Assembly (NCBI GenBank): GCA_031260095.1
Contig: JAIRKN010000099.1
Location: forward strand, 1 to 11,917
Length of the DNA stretch: 11,917 nucleotides
Direction: 5' to 3'
DNA from: Tannerella sp.
GTDB taxonomy: Bacteria; Bacteroidota; Bacteroidia; Bacteroidales; Tannerellaceae
Shown here: positions 1 to 6,606 of the stretch, one piece after another
Numbering within the stretch: the first letter of the stretch is position 1
How the letters are laid out: the number at the start of each line of letters is the position of its first letter
Notes under the pieces: generated by a model
What the model was told of the DNA's origin: nothing
What the model saw: the letters and a program-made list of their open reading frames with translations, nothing else
Database searches by the model: none
Position numbers and translations under genes: made by a program

Positions 1-613
1 ATAGGTTTCTTCCTTGCGAAATTTTTCCGTCTCTTCTTTCGTATATTGCCCGTCTGCCGCCTGTCGTTCCAAGCGTAGAGCAGTTGGATTTGTTTCAGGG
101 CAAACTGCGCCCTGTGGGGGTTATTCTTCAAGGCCTGTTCAAATTTCCGCCTCGCATACGCCCAACAGCCCCAAAGAAGTATACCTTTCTTATTTTCATA
201 AATATTATAAGCGCCATAGCCATCGCTCTGCACCACCCCCTGAAAATTTTTGAGGACGTCGATGGCCACCCGTTGCGCCCGCGGACTTCCGTCACGTCCT
301 CACCCATCAACTTTGAACCTTCGGGCAGCGGATCGGGCTCAATAATCTCTTCCTTGTGCTCCAGATGAACCGGTAAGGGCTGACGGACAGGCTGCGAGGC
401 GTTTTCCTTCTTTTTCTTCTTTTTCTTCTGCTCGTAAGTGATCGTCTCCTTAGCCGCCTCCAATCGAGCCTGTGACTCCTGAGTAAGGGTATCCTTTCCA
501 CCGAAGTCTAATTTCAACTGATTGGGGTCTTCCTTTATATATCGTTCCGAGGATCGTCCGAAAAGAAGGCGGCGAAGATACAGATTTTTGTTTTTGAGTT
601 TCAGACTGAACAT
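1..613 (-). pseudogene. tnpC: IS66 transposase remnant (tnpB start fused to deleted, frameshifted tnpC)
   Basis: This is the remains of the IS66 DDE transposase that would cut and join the element's ends. The ATG at 613 overlaps the tnpA stop (TAATG) and gives MFSL, which resembles a tnpB start. The frame then passes straight into tnpC-type sequence: LYLRRLLFGRSSERY, a lysine-rich run coded around 404-431, and a GEDVTEV segment. At about 287-296 homology jumps to another frame, which reads DGSPRAQR and then the catalytic-core segments QSDGYGAYN and LLWGCWAYARRKFEQAL (about 135-290). The region between, which holds the first catalytic aspartate in IS66 transposases, is missing; I estimate 150-180 codons lost. 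Near 73 one base is missing: LLYA must shift frame to continue as LERQAADGQYTKEET to the window edge. The element is defective in at least three places. The 161-residue open frame (128-613) is therefore not a real protein. Confidence 0.85.
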
Positions 614-975
614 TAGCGTACAAGTTTTATAAGGTAAGAAAGCGTGTCGGGATCCAACATGCTATCCACAGAAATTATCACTTTCACTCCATGGGGATAG
701 TGTATCTCCAATCTGCTTGACGTTGAATCCGATACGTATTCTTTATCAAATTTCAACTCATGGAACTCTTTCCTGAAAACGGCATTCTTTGACTTGGATT
801 CGAACAACTCCGGATGAACAGACTGATAGCCTCTGAGCCAATTATAAAACTGACACTCCGAGTGATTGTGCTTGCGGTAATATTCCGACGGGCGTAAGCC
901 GCTTGCCGGATACGATTTTATATGAGCGAAGCCTTCCGTTTCGCTTAACTTGTGTGCGCTTGTTTGTTTTGACAT
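613..975 (-). CDS. tnpA: IS66-family accessory protein TnpA
   Basis: A 120-residue protein of the small first-ORF type found in IS66 elements; it is thought to assist transposition, probably by binding DNA. Residues about 15-52 form a helix-turn-helix-like segment including ASGLRPSEYYRKHNHS and FYNWLRGY, the usual pattern of a helix pair ending in an aromatic-W motif. The C-terminal part (about 88-120) has the LEIHYPHGVKVII segment, a short beta-type tail typical of this family. The start at 975 is preceded by AAAAAGG a few bases upstream, a reasonable ribosome site. The stop overlaps the next ATG by one base (TAATG), as expected for translational coupling. Length is normal and the frame is intact, in contrast with the broken genes downstream, so it may still be expressed but has no working transposase in cis. 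Confidence 0.8.
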   Translation of the reverse strand: MSKQTSAHKLSETEGFAHIKSYPASGLRPSEYYRKHNHSECQFYNWLRGYQSVHPELFESKSKNAVFRKEFHELKFDKEYVSDSTSSRLEIHYPHGVKVIISVDSMLDPDTLSYLIKLVR

Positions 976-988
976 ACCTTTTTAACGG

Positions 989-1020
989 CAAAACTAATAC
1001 TGCCGAATTAAGTATGCAAG
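989..1020 (-). promoter_or_regulatory. Possible Bacteroidota-type promoter for tnpA
   Basis: On the minus strand TAGTTTTG (996-989) matches the Bacteroides -7 consensus TAnnTTTG. A CTTG (1020-1017) lies 20 bases upstream, near the place of the -33 TTTG element but one base off consensus. It is just inside the IS end and ahead of the tnpA start at 975, the expected place for the element's own promoter. Support is a motif match only. Confidence 0.35.
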
Positions 1021-1028
1021 ATGTACTT

Positions 1029-1042
1029 GGCCGAAGGTTTAC
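1029..1042 (-). repeat. IS66 left terminal sequence
   Basis: The minus strand reads GTAAACCTTCGGCC from 1042 downward. The GTAA start is characteristic of IS66-family terminal inverted repeats. The position agrees with the point where protein-like sequence of the neighbouring gene fragment stops (its conserved-looking GWGVGVYS ends at 1043-1045). The matching right inverted repeat is outside the window, so the repeat length cannot be measured. Confidence 0.6.
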
Positions 1043-1342
1043 CGAATAAACACCAACTCCCCAACCGATGTCATCGACAAAGGCCATCCATTTTTCCGAA
1101 CAGACTTTGAAGGTTGTCGTATCATAAACATCCCAAAATCCCTCTTCGAGATGAACTACTTTTGTATTTTCAACCGGTTCGCCATTAAAAGGGGAATTTC
1201 CGAAATAAAAATACAGGTTGTTGAATGCGGAAATCAAATAGACGGCAGGGATTTCCTGATCGTTGGCAATTCCTTCGTCGTATATATTACCGGTATGATT
1301 GAAAGTCAACCAGCCCCGTACGATGATCATATTGTCGTCGAG
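1043..1342 (-). pseudogene. Fragment of an unidentified gene, cut by the IS66 element
   Basis: About 100 codons of protein-like sequence that I cannot assign to a named family. Visible segments are IIVRGWLTFNHTG, NDQEIPAVYLISAFNNLYFY, FNGEPVENTKVVHLEEGFW and EKWMAFVDDIGWGVGVYS. The pattern 'EIPAVY ... LYFY.G..PF.G ... EKW.AFV...GWGVGVYS' reminds me of uncharacterised secreted proteins in Bacteroidota polysaccharide-utilisation loci; that is recall, not a search. The C-terminus is lost: after GVYS the frame enters the IS end at 1042, and the remaining residues of the open frame (to 842) are IS sequence. The N-terminus also looks lost: the sequence opens in what seems the middle of a domain, there is no signal peptide, and the only ATG (1330) lacks a good ribosome site. 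It lies just downstream of the operon terminator, so it is probably a silent relic of the next gene of the locus. Confidence 0.5.
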
Positions 1343-1363
1343 GAGGCTCCTTGGGGGAAATAT

Positions 1364-1399
1364 AAAAAAAGTGGATAATATCGTATTTATCCACTTTTT
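1364..1399 (-). terminator. Intrinsic terminator after the second susD gene
   Basis: A perfect 13-base-pair stem (1366-1378 with 1387-1399) encloses the 8-base loop 1379-1386. On the minus strand the stem is AAAAAGTGGATAA / TTATCCACTTTTT, and the T run continues to 1364, giving seven T. It starts 13 bases after the susD stop codon. Because the stem ends in A/T tracts on both sides, it could also stop transcription coming from the plus direction. It marks the end of the four-gene unit and separates it from the gene fragment and IS element. Confidence 0.85.
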
Positions 1400-1412
1400 C
1401 TGTCTTATTGTT

Positions 1413-3665
1413 TTACCAACCCGGGTTTTGCCAGTTCACTCCCGTATATTCGGCCATTTTTGCCACCTCTGATTGCGTGATCGGGAAGATCAGATATTTG
1501 TCGTCTATGGTTTGCCGGTTTACCATTTTTATGCGCTCATAATGGAATGTCCCGTTTTCATTTTTAGTTATTTTCATGCCGGTGACAAGACCATCCGTTT
1601 TATTCAGTATTTTCCAACGGCGCACATCAAAGAAGCGATGTTCTTCAAAAGCTAACTCTATGAAGCGTTCGTTACGGTAGCGTTTATCAAATTCATCTTT
1701 TGACATTCCCGCCGGCAGTTCCGGCATTCCTGCCCGCGCACGAATGGCATTCAACGCTTCACGCGCCGACATTCCACCGATGACGGCATCCGGTCCCTGC
1801 GCCTGACAAGCAGCTTCTGCAAAGTTCAGATATAATTCGCCCAAACGAAACAGTTTTATGACGCCGTCCGCATCGACGTTCACATTCGAACGGTAATTAT
1901 TGAACTTACGCATATAATAACCGGTGCGTGTAAATCGTGTGTTGGCGACGTTATCGGAAATGGCGCAATTACCTCCTACATACGTTTCGACAAACATAGC
2001 CGGGGGCGGAGGCGTGAATGATTCCATCTGAAAATTTCGAATGGTAATTTCCAATCCTTCATTCCCGCCCGGATCAAATCTTAACCAGTCATTCGGATCC
2101 CCGCCAAAACCAAAGGTTTCGATCGCTTCCGACAGATCGTATTCCAACCTTGTCCATTCGGAAGCCTGCGGTATTTCAAAAAACGGATTCGGCAAATGCT
2201 GAAACATCCCCCAGTCGCCGCAGAAGAAAAACATCGCCATGTCTCCCCCAGTCAACGCTTTATTACTTTTATATTCAAACGAGATCAAACGTTTTTCATT
2301 AGGCGGCAATATATCGTTTGTATAATCTGTTGTGATCCAGGGATCATCTCCCGTTGTTTTCAGCGTTATCGAGCCGTCTTCGTTCTCCGTCACCTCTATA
2401 TTGTTCCGGGATGCAGGATACCAGATGATCGGGACAATTGTTTTTGTTAAATTTCCACGCAGCGTACGTTCCGAATTGTTATAGTAAATGGAGGCATAGA
2501 AACGCGCGTCGCGATTCGCATACGGGTTTTCAGGATCATACAGCGTATTCTTCGCATTATAATTCGGTTGCAGATGATCCGCATCCAGGTAAGGATTATT
2601 CAAGTCCAAAACAGGTTGCCCGTCCATTGTTTCATACGAATCCACCAATTCCTGCGAAGGACACGCACCTGCACGTTCCATGCCATCCCAATTGGGCGTT
2701 CCCGCATATTTCCAAACATTTGTGCGTAAGCTCGATTCGAAAATCGTTTCCTTATCCACCGAGCGGCTGGGATCGGAACGCTGAATGAAATAGTAAGCAT
2801 AGGCATTTTGTGCGACGGTTTCATCTATCTGCATGTTGTATAGCTGATACCCTTTTTCAAGGCATTTATCAAGCGCATTTTTAGTGATCTCGGCCGCTTT
2901 TTCCCAGGTATATTTGCTGCCGCTTTCATACCAGAGGGGACTTGCCGCATATAGCGCCGTCTGAGATTTTACGGCAAGTGCAAAAGCGCGCGGAATTTTC
3001 GTCCTTTGTTCATCTCTCCGGTTCCAAAGAAAACCAACCATTTGCCCTTCACTTTCCGGAGTTGCCAATGCAACATCACATTCATGAAGGATGAAATCGG
3101 CAACTTCCTCAAATGAAGCGCGTTTATCCTTTGAAAAGTCATGATTTACTTCATAAGGCGTATCAATCAAAGGCACTCCACCATAACGCTTAATCAATTG
3201 CAAGTACGAAAAAGCCCGGATGACCCTTATTTCGGCAATCCAACCGTTTTTTTCCGTTTCGTTCAGGTTTTCGGCTGTCGACGTTTCAATTTGTTGCAAA
3301 AAAGTGTTGCAACGGCGGATTGCCTGAAAATAATGCGGCCATGGATCGTTATTGACCGTAAGAGGATTATAATTAGAAGAGGCGCTACCTGCATACCAAT
3401 CATACACGATCCCACTGCTTCTGTCGCTTACATCTTCTGCTTCGTCGCAAAACGAAGCAAGCGGAGTGGGGTTGTTACCGTAAGTAAAACCAACGTCCGG
3501 TACCAGACCCAGACAAGAGTTGTAGTAACTCCTGATTTTTATTTCCGATACGAAAATATCATCCAGTTGTACACGTCCGTCTGACGGCATCTCCAAATCA
3601 ACACAAGCATTAAAACTTATTACGGACGCCACTGCTACTATTATACTATAAATTCTGTTTTTCAT
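1413..3665 (-). CDS. SusD-like outer-membrane lipoprotein with an inserted beta-rich domain
   Basis: A surface glycan-binding lipoprotein of the SusD/RagB family, expected to sit as a lid on the SusC-like transporter encoded just upstream (15-base gap). A lipoprotein signal (residues 1-20) ends in SFNAC, with Cys21 as the acylated residue. The N-terminal helical part (about 22-260) has the usual landmarks RVIRAFSYLQLIKRYGGVPL (147-166) and ALYAASPL (237-244). The C-terminal part has TGYYMRKF (581-588), LYLNFAEA (611-618), RNERFIELAFEEHRFFDVRR (664-683) and ends WQNPGW. It is 750 residues against 609 for its paralogue in this operon. The difference is a block at about 408-548 placed between the ANRDARFYAS segment and TYVGGNC; see the separate entry. 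The frame is intact throughout, so this is an in-frame insertion and not an error. Substrate unknown. Confidence 0.95.
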   Translation of the reverse strand: MKNRIYSIIVAVASVISFNACVDLEMPSDGRVQLDDIFVSEIKIRSYYNSCLGLVPDVGFTYGNNPTPLASFCDEAEDVSDRSSGIVYDWYAGSASSNYNPLTVNNDPWPHYFQAIRRCNTFLQQIETSTAENLNETEKNGWIAEIRVIRAFSYLQLIKRYGGVPLIDTPYEVNHDFSKDKRASFEEVADFILHECDVALATPESEGQMVGFLWNRRDEQRTKIPRAFALAVKSQTALYAASPLWYESGSKYTWEKAAEITKNALDKCLEKGYQLYNMQIDETVAQNAYAYYFIQRSDPSRSVDKETIFESSLRTNVWKYAGTPNWDGMERAGACPSQELVDSYETMDGQPVLDLNNPYLDADHLQPNYNAKNTLYDPENPYANRDARFYASIYYNNSERTLRGNLTKTIVPIIWYPASRNNIEVTENEDGSITLKTTGDDPWITTDYTNDILPPNEKRLISFEYKSNKALTGGDMAMFFFCGDWGMFQHLPNPFFEIPQASEWTRLEYDLSEAIETFGFGGDPNDWLRFDPGGNEGLEITIRNFQMESFTPPPPAMFVETYVGGNCAISDNVANTRFTRTGYYMRKFNNYRSNVNVDADGVIKLFRLGELYLNFAEAACQAQGPDAVIGGMSAREALNAIRARAGMPELPAGMSKDEFDKRYRNERFIELAFEEHRFFDVRRWKILNKTDGLVTGMKITKNENGTFHYERIKMVNRQTIDDKYLIFPITQSEVAKMAEYTGVNWQNPGW
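2022..2444 (-). other. Inserted putative carbohydrate-binding beta-sandwich within SusD
   Basis: This encodes about residues 408-548 of the second SusD-like protein and has no counterpart in the paralogue encoded at 6607-8436. Landmarks in order are IEVTENEDGSITLKTTGDDP (423-442), LISFEYKS (460-467), MFFFCGDW (478-485), WTRLEYDLSEA (504-514), DWLRFDPGG (526-534) and LEITIRNFQM (538-547), followed by a TPPPPA linker (551-556). Alternating hydrophobic strands, aromatic residues and a C-terminal 'WLRFD.G...G.EI.IRN' signature look like the galactose-binding-like jelly-roll modules attached to many Bacteroidota glycan-degrading proteins. That resemblance is from memory of such sequences; no domain search was run. 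If correct, the SusD carries a second glycan-binding site besides the canonical one. Confidence 0.5.
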
Positions 3666-3680
3666 ATTTATCTTTAAATT

Positions 3681-6557
3681 TTAAAAATTCATGCTTATCC
3701 CAACATTATATACCCGGTAAGGTTGAAAAATATCCATCCTGACAGATTCAGGATCAATATACTTTGTTTTCATATTGTCGATCGTAAATAGATTCTGCGC
3801 ATTCAATGCAATACGGATGTTTTTTGCGGAAATCCGTTTTGAAACAGAAGAAGGGAATGTGTATGCAACTTCCAGATTACGCAAACGTAAATAATTTGTA
3901 TTCATTATGAAAAACTCGTTGGAAACATGGCTTGTCGAATTAGTCAGCGACAAAGCCGGGTAACCGATTGTTTCACCATTTGCATAACGTTCGGGCGTCC
4001 AGGCATTCGCATGTATATCCGTAAAATATCCTTCATACATACTTTCTTCCACGCCAACACCATCGACAAATGCGGAAGAACGGGCTGTTCCCTGAAAGAG
4101 CGCAGTGAGTTCAAATCCTCTGTAATTAAATCCGAAATTGAAATTATAATAAATTTCAGGAATACGGCTATAACCGACCGGTGCAAGGTCTTTTTCGTCA
4201 ATTTTTCCGTCGCCGCTGATATCTTGATATAGAAAATCTCCCAAACGCGGTTTTCCTGTTCCTGAGATATTATACATGCGGGTGGCATTCGCCAATTCTT
4301 CAGCGGTATTGATATATCCGTTTCCATTGCTTTTATCTATCAAATAGCCCCAATTCTGCCCTATACTGAAACCTTCGGTAAAATACTGGTATTTGTAGCC
4401 TTCTCCGCGTTTCGTTTCATTGGCATTAATCACTTTGTTTTTGTTTCTGTGCATACCTGCGCCTGCAAATACGCTCATATCTTCGTTGATCTGCCTTTGA
4501 TACATTACTGACGCCTCAAAACCCGAATTTTTCATTATTCCATTATTCTGTTTCGGATAGTTTGAGAGCGCGATCCCCTGGTACATAGGGGTAGCACCCT
4601 CGCTGCTTATGAGCATATTGTTCGTTCGATGATTAAAATAATCGACGTGAAACGTAAGGTCGCGAAGCAAACTGAAATCAACTCCATAGTTTTGTTTTTT
4701 GATTTTTTCAGCTGTCAATAACGGATTACCCTTCAGTCCTTCATTCCCTTCCGAATCATAATAATCAAGATACATAAAACGGGTGCTGCCGAGTTGGTCG
4801 TTGGCATTAATTCCGTAAGATGCGCGTAATTTCAGGTAAGTCAGAAACTCGTTATCGCTCAGGAAACTTTCTTCCGATGCGACCCATGCGGCAGAAATTG
4901 CAGGGGTAGCAACATAGCGGTATCCGTACGCAAACTGTTCGGATCCGGTATAGCCCAAATCCCCTTTCAGGAAATAACGGTTGTTGAATCCATACAGTAC
5001 CGATACGCCCATATTATGCCGTTTATATGGCAGAATGTCGGAACCTTTATCGGAAGTGGCGGAAGTGTTGTCTGCAAATTCTTTCTCCTGTGATAAGTAT
5101 TGTATATAAGCCAACGCATTGATACGATGATTGCCGAAAGTGCGATCGTAATTAAGATGTGCAGACAGATTCAGATTGTACGAAAATTGCGAATATTTCC
5201 CGTAAACTAACGGCGTATTTTCGTCGGCGCCTTTTTTGCTAAATTTCAGCACACTATAATCATTCGTACGTATCCGGCGTTCAAAATTCTGTTGTATGGC
5301 CGTCACACTGTTTGAATGTGTCTGATATGCCATTAAGGCCGACATTGAAAGCCCTTTAGTCAGAAAATCCATATTCATGGTCAATCCCGCCTGCGACATA
5401 ATACTGGTCTGAAACCACCGGTAATATCCTCCACGATTGAGCAGTCCGTAGATAGGATCAGGCTCATGGTCGGTAGTGATAACCTGGTTGCCCGATTCGG
5501 GATTGTCTTCATCGGGAGGAGTGAGCGGACCATACATTGTCGGCGGCAAAGCGAATACATGCGCATAGATATCCGTATTCCTCAACCGTGCCGTTTGTTC
5601 GTAATCCACATTGCCGCTCAAACGCAGGAAACCGGTCAGATAGTCATTTAATTTTATATCAATATTAGAACGAAAGTTCATACTATGTACAGCCGGATTG
5701 GGATCGTATTTCCTGTCCGGCTCCTCTTCCACTTTCAGTGGCGAACTCTGATGTATATAGTTTAAATTTGAGAAATAACGGATCTTTTCCGACCCACCCG
5801 TAATGTTTACTCCTGCACGTTGCATAAAAGTAAATTCTTTTACAAACATTGAGTACCAATCATTGTTTGGAAATAAAGGATTGTTTTTTTCACTAAACCC
5901 ATTAACCGCGCTCTGACTAAACTGTGAATAGGCACCCAGGCCATCATTCACGCCGGCCTGATTACGCATTGCCGCATACTCCGATGAGGTAACGAACTTG
6001 GGCTTACGTGCAATTTGTTGAATAGACTGGTCGAAATATGCTTCGATTTCCGCTTTTCCGTTAGTGCCGCGTTTTGTAGTAATAATAATCGCGCCACCTG
6101 CACCCTGCATTCCGTATATAGCCGTGGATGCGCCATCTTTGAGTATTGAAATACTTTCAATTTCGTGTGCGGTAAGATAATCCCAATTTGCTGTCGGGCT
6201 GATAACGCCATCAATAATGACCAAAGGCTCCGTACCGTTCACGGTAGAAATACCACGGATAAACTTTTCTACATTCGAATTGGATAACTCCGAATAGGAT
6301 TCAATCGTATTGAGTCCGAGAAAACGTCCTGCAAATGATAATCCTAAATTCGCGGTAGGAGTTTTTTCAAGCGTTTTACCGGATACTGTTTCTATTGCGC
6401 CTGTCACAGATGTTGCCGGTTGGGAAAAATAGCCCAAACTCACCCTATCAATGTTCTCTTCTGTTGATATGGTTTGCAATGAATCGGTTTGTGCATTCAT
6501 TTTCGCACAAACAAACAGACAGCAGGCACAAACTATATAATATTTTATTTTTTGCAT
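3681..6557 (-). CDS. SusC-like TonB-dependent outer-membrane transporter, short form
   Basis: A 958-residue TonB-dependent porin that should import oligosaccharides delivered by the SusD-like protein encoded 15 bases downstream. A signal peptide ends near KMNA at residue 22. Unlike the first SusC here, it has neither STN nor carboxypeptidase-regulatory-like domain; the mature protein goes almost directly into the plug. The plug (about 45-165) shows SVTGAIETVSGKTLEK, FAGRFLGL, RGISTVNGTEPLVIIDG and the SISILKDGASTAIYGMQGAG block followed by IIITTKRG. No classic EVVVVGYG TonB-box stretch is present; NIDRVSLGYFSQPATS takes its place. The barrel contains the SusC-family acidic loop DISGDGKIDEKD (779-790), a likely calcium site, followed by APVGYSRIPEIYYNF, and ends in GISMNF with the terminal phenylalanine needed for barrel insertion. 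The start follows a 49-base gap after the first susD. Confidence 0.93.
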   Translation of the reverse strand: MQKIKYYIVCACCLFVCAKMNAQTDSLQTISTEENIDRVSLGYFSQPATSVTGAIETVSGKTLEKTPTANLGLSFAGRFLGLNTIESYSELSNSNVEKFIRGISTVNGTEPLVIIDGVISPTANWDYLTAHEIESISILKDGASTAIYGMQGAGGAIIITTKRGTNGKAEIEAYFDQSIQQIARKPKFVTSSEYAAMRNQAGVNDGLGAYSQFSQSAVNGFSEKNNPLFPNNDWYSMFVKEFTFMQRAGVNITGGSEKIRYFSNLNYIHQSSPLKVEEEPDRKYDPNPAVHSMNFRSNIDIKLNDYLTGFLRLSGNVDYEQTARLRNTDIYAHVFALPPTMYGPLTPPDEDNPESGNQVITTDHEPDPIYGLLNRGGYYRWFQTSIMSQAGLTMNMDFLTKGLSMSALMAYQTHSNSVTAIQQNFERRIRTNDYSVLKFSKKGADENTPLVYGKYSQFSYNLNLSAHLNYDRTFGNHRINALAYIQYLSQEKEFADNTSATSDKGSDILPYKRHNMGVSVLYGFNNRYFLKGDLGYTGSEQFAYGYRYVATPAISAAWVASEESFLSDNEFLTYLKLRASYGINANDQLGSTRFMYLDYYDSEGNEGLKGNPLLTAEKIKKQNYGVDFSLLRDLTFHVDYFNHRTNNMLISSEGATPMYQGIALSNYPKQNNGIMKNSGFEASVMYQRQINEDMSVFAGAGMHRNKNKVINANETKRGEGYKYQYFTEGFSIGQNWGYLIDKSNGNGYINTAEELANATRMYNISGTGKPRLGDFLYQDISGDGKIDEKDLAPVGYSRIPEIYYNFNFGFNYRGFELTALFQGTARSSAFVDGVGVEESMYEGYFTDIHANAWTPERYANGETIGYPALSLTNSTSHVSNEFFIMNTNYLRLRNLEVAYTFPSSVSKRISAKNIRIALNAQNLFTIDNMKTKYIDPESVRMDIFQPYRVYNVGISMNF

Positions 6558-6606
6558 AATTATCAGAATGAAATGTTATTTTTTTTGTTAATAATCATAT
6601 CACGTT

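Larger units (their letters stand above)
1..1042 (-). mobile_element. Degenerate IS66-family insertion sequence, left part only
   Basis: An IS66-family element enters at 1042 and continues past the left edge. On the minus strand the terminus reads GTAAACCTTCGGCC, matching the GTAA start usual for IS66-family ends. Reading inward there is a tnpA-like gene (613-975), then a fused and deleted tnpB/tnpC remnant (1-613). A complete IS66 element carries tnpA, tnpB (about 115 codons) and tnpC (about 500 codons) in that order. Here tnpB is nearly absent and tnpC has lost its middle, so the copy should be unable to transpose by itself. The right end and any target duplication lie outside the window; if the usual 8-base duplication was made, its copy here would be the bases at 1043-1050. 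Family assignment is confident; the exact left end is inferred. Confidence 0.85.

Noticed and set aside
14..368. Plus-strand open frames over the left edge
   Set aside because: They lie opposite recognisable tnpC coding sequence and their translations show no domain pattern.
404..431. Simple-sequence tract (repeats of ttctttttc) as a phase-variable repeat
   Set aside because: It codes for the lysine-rich stretch normal at this point in IS66 transposases, the repeat is imperfect, and the gene is already dead.
128..613. An intact 161-residue transposase-like protein
   Set aside because: The last third is out of frame relative to the tnpC homology, and the correct frame continues beyond 128 to the window edge. 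It is a deletion product.
842..1330. A single 162-residue minus-strand gene
   Set aside because: The open frame crosses the IS left end at 1042: the first part is a host gene fragment, the last 60 or so residues are IS sequence overlapping tnpA in another frame. It is an accidental join.
2022..2444. Assembly error or frameshift explaining the extra length of the second SusD
   Set aside because: The frame is open across the block and conserved SusD sequence resumes in the same frame on both sides, and the block itself has coherent protein-like patterns.
2438..3584. Plus-strand open frames of 100-150 codons inside the second susD
   Set aside because: They are antisense to a clear lipoprotein gene, have no plausible start context, and read as low-similarity cysteine- or histidine-rich shadow peptides.
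6558..6606. Internal promoter or regulatory hairpin before the second susC
   Set aside because: The 49-base gap is AT-rich with an A8 run but shows neither a TAnnTTTG match nor a stem of useful length on the minus strand.
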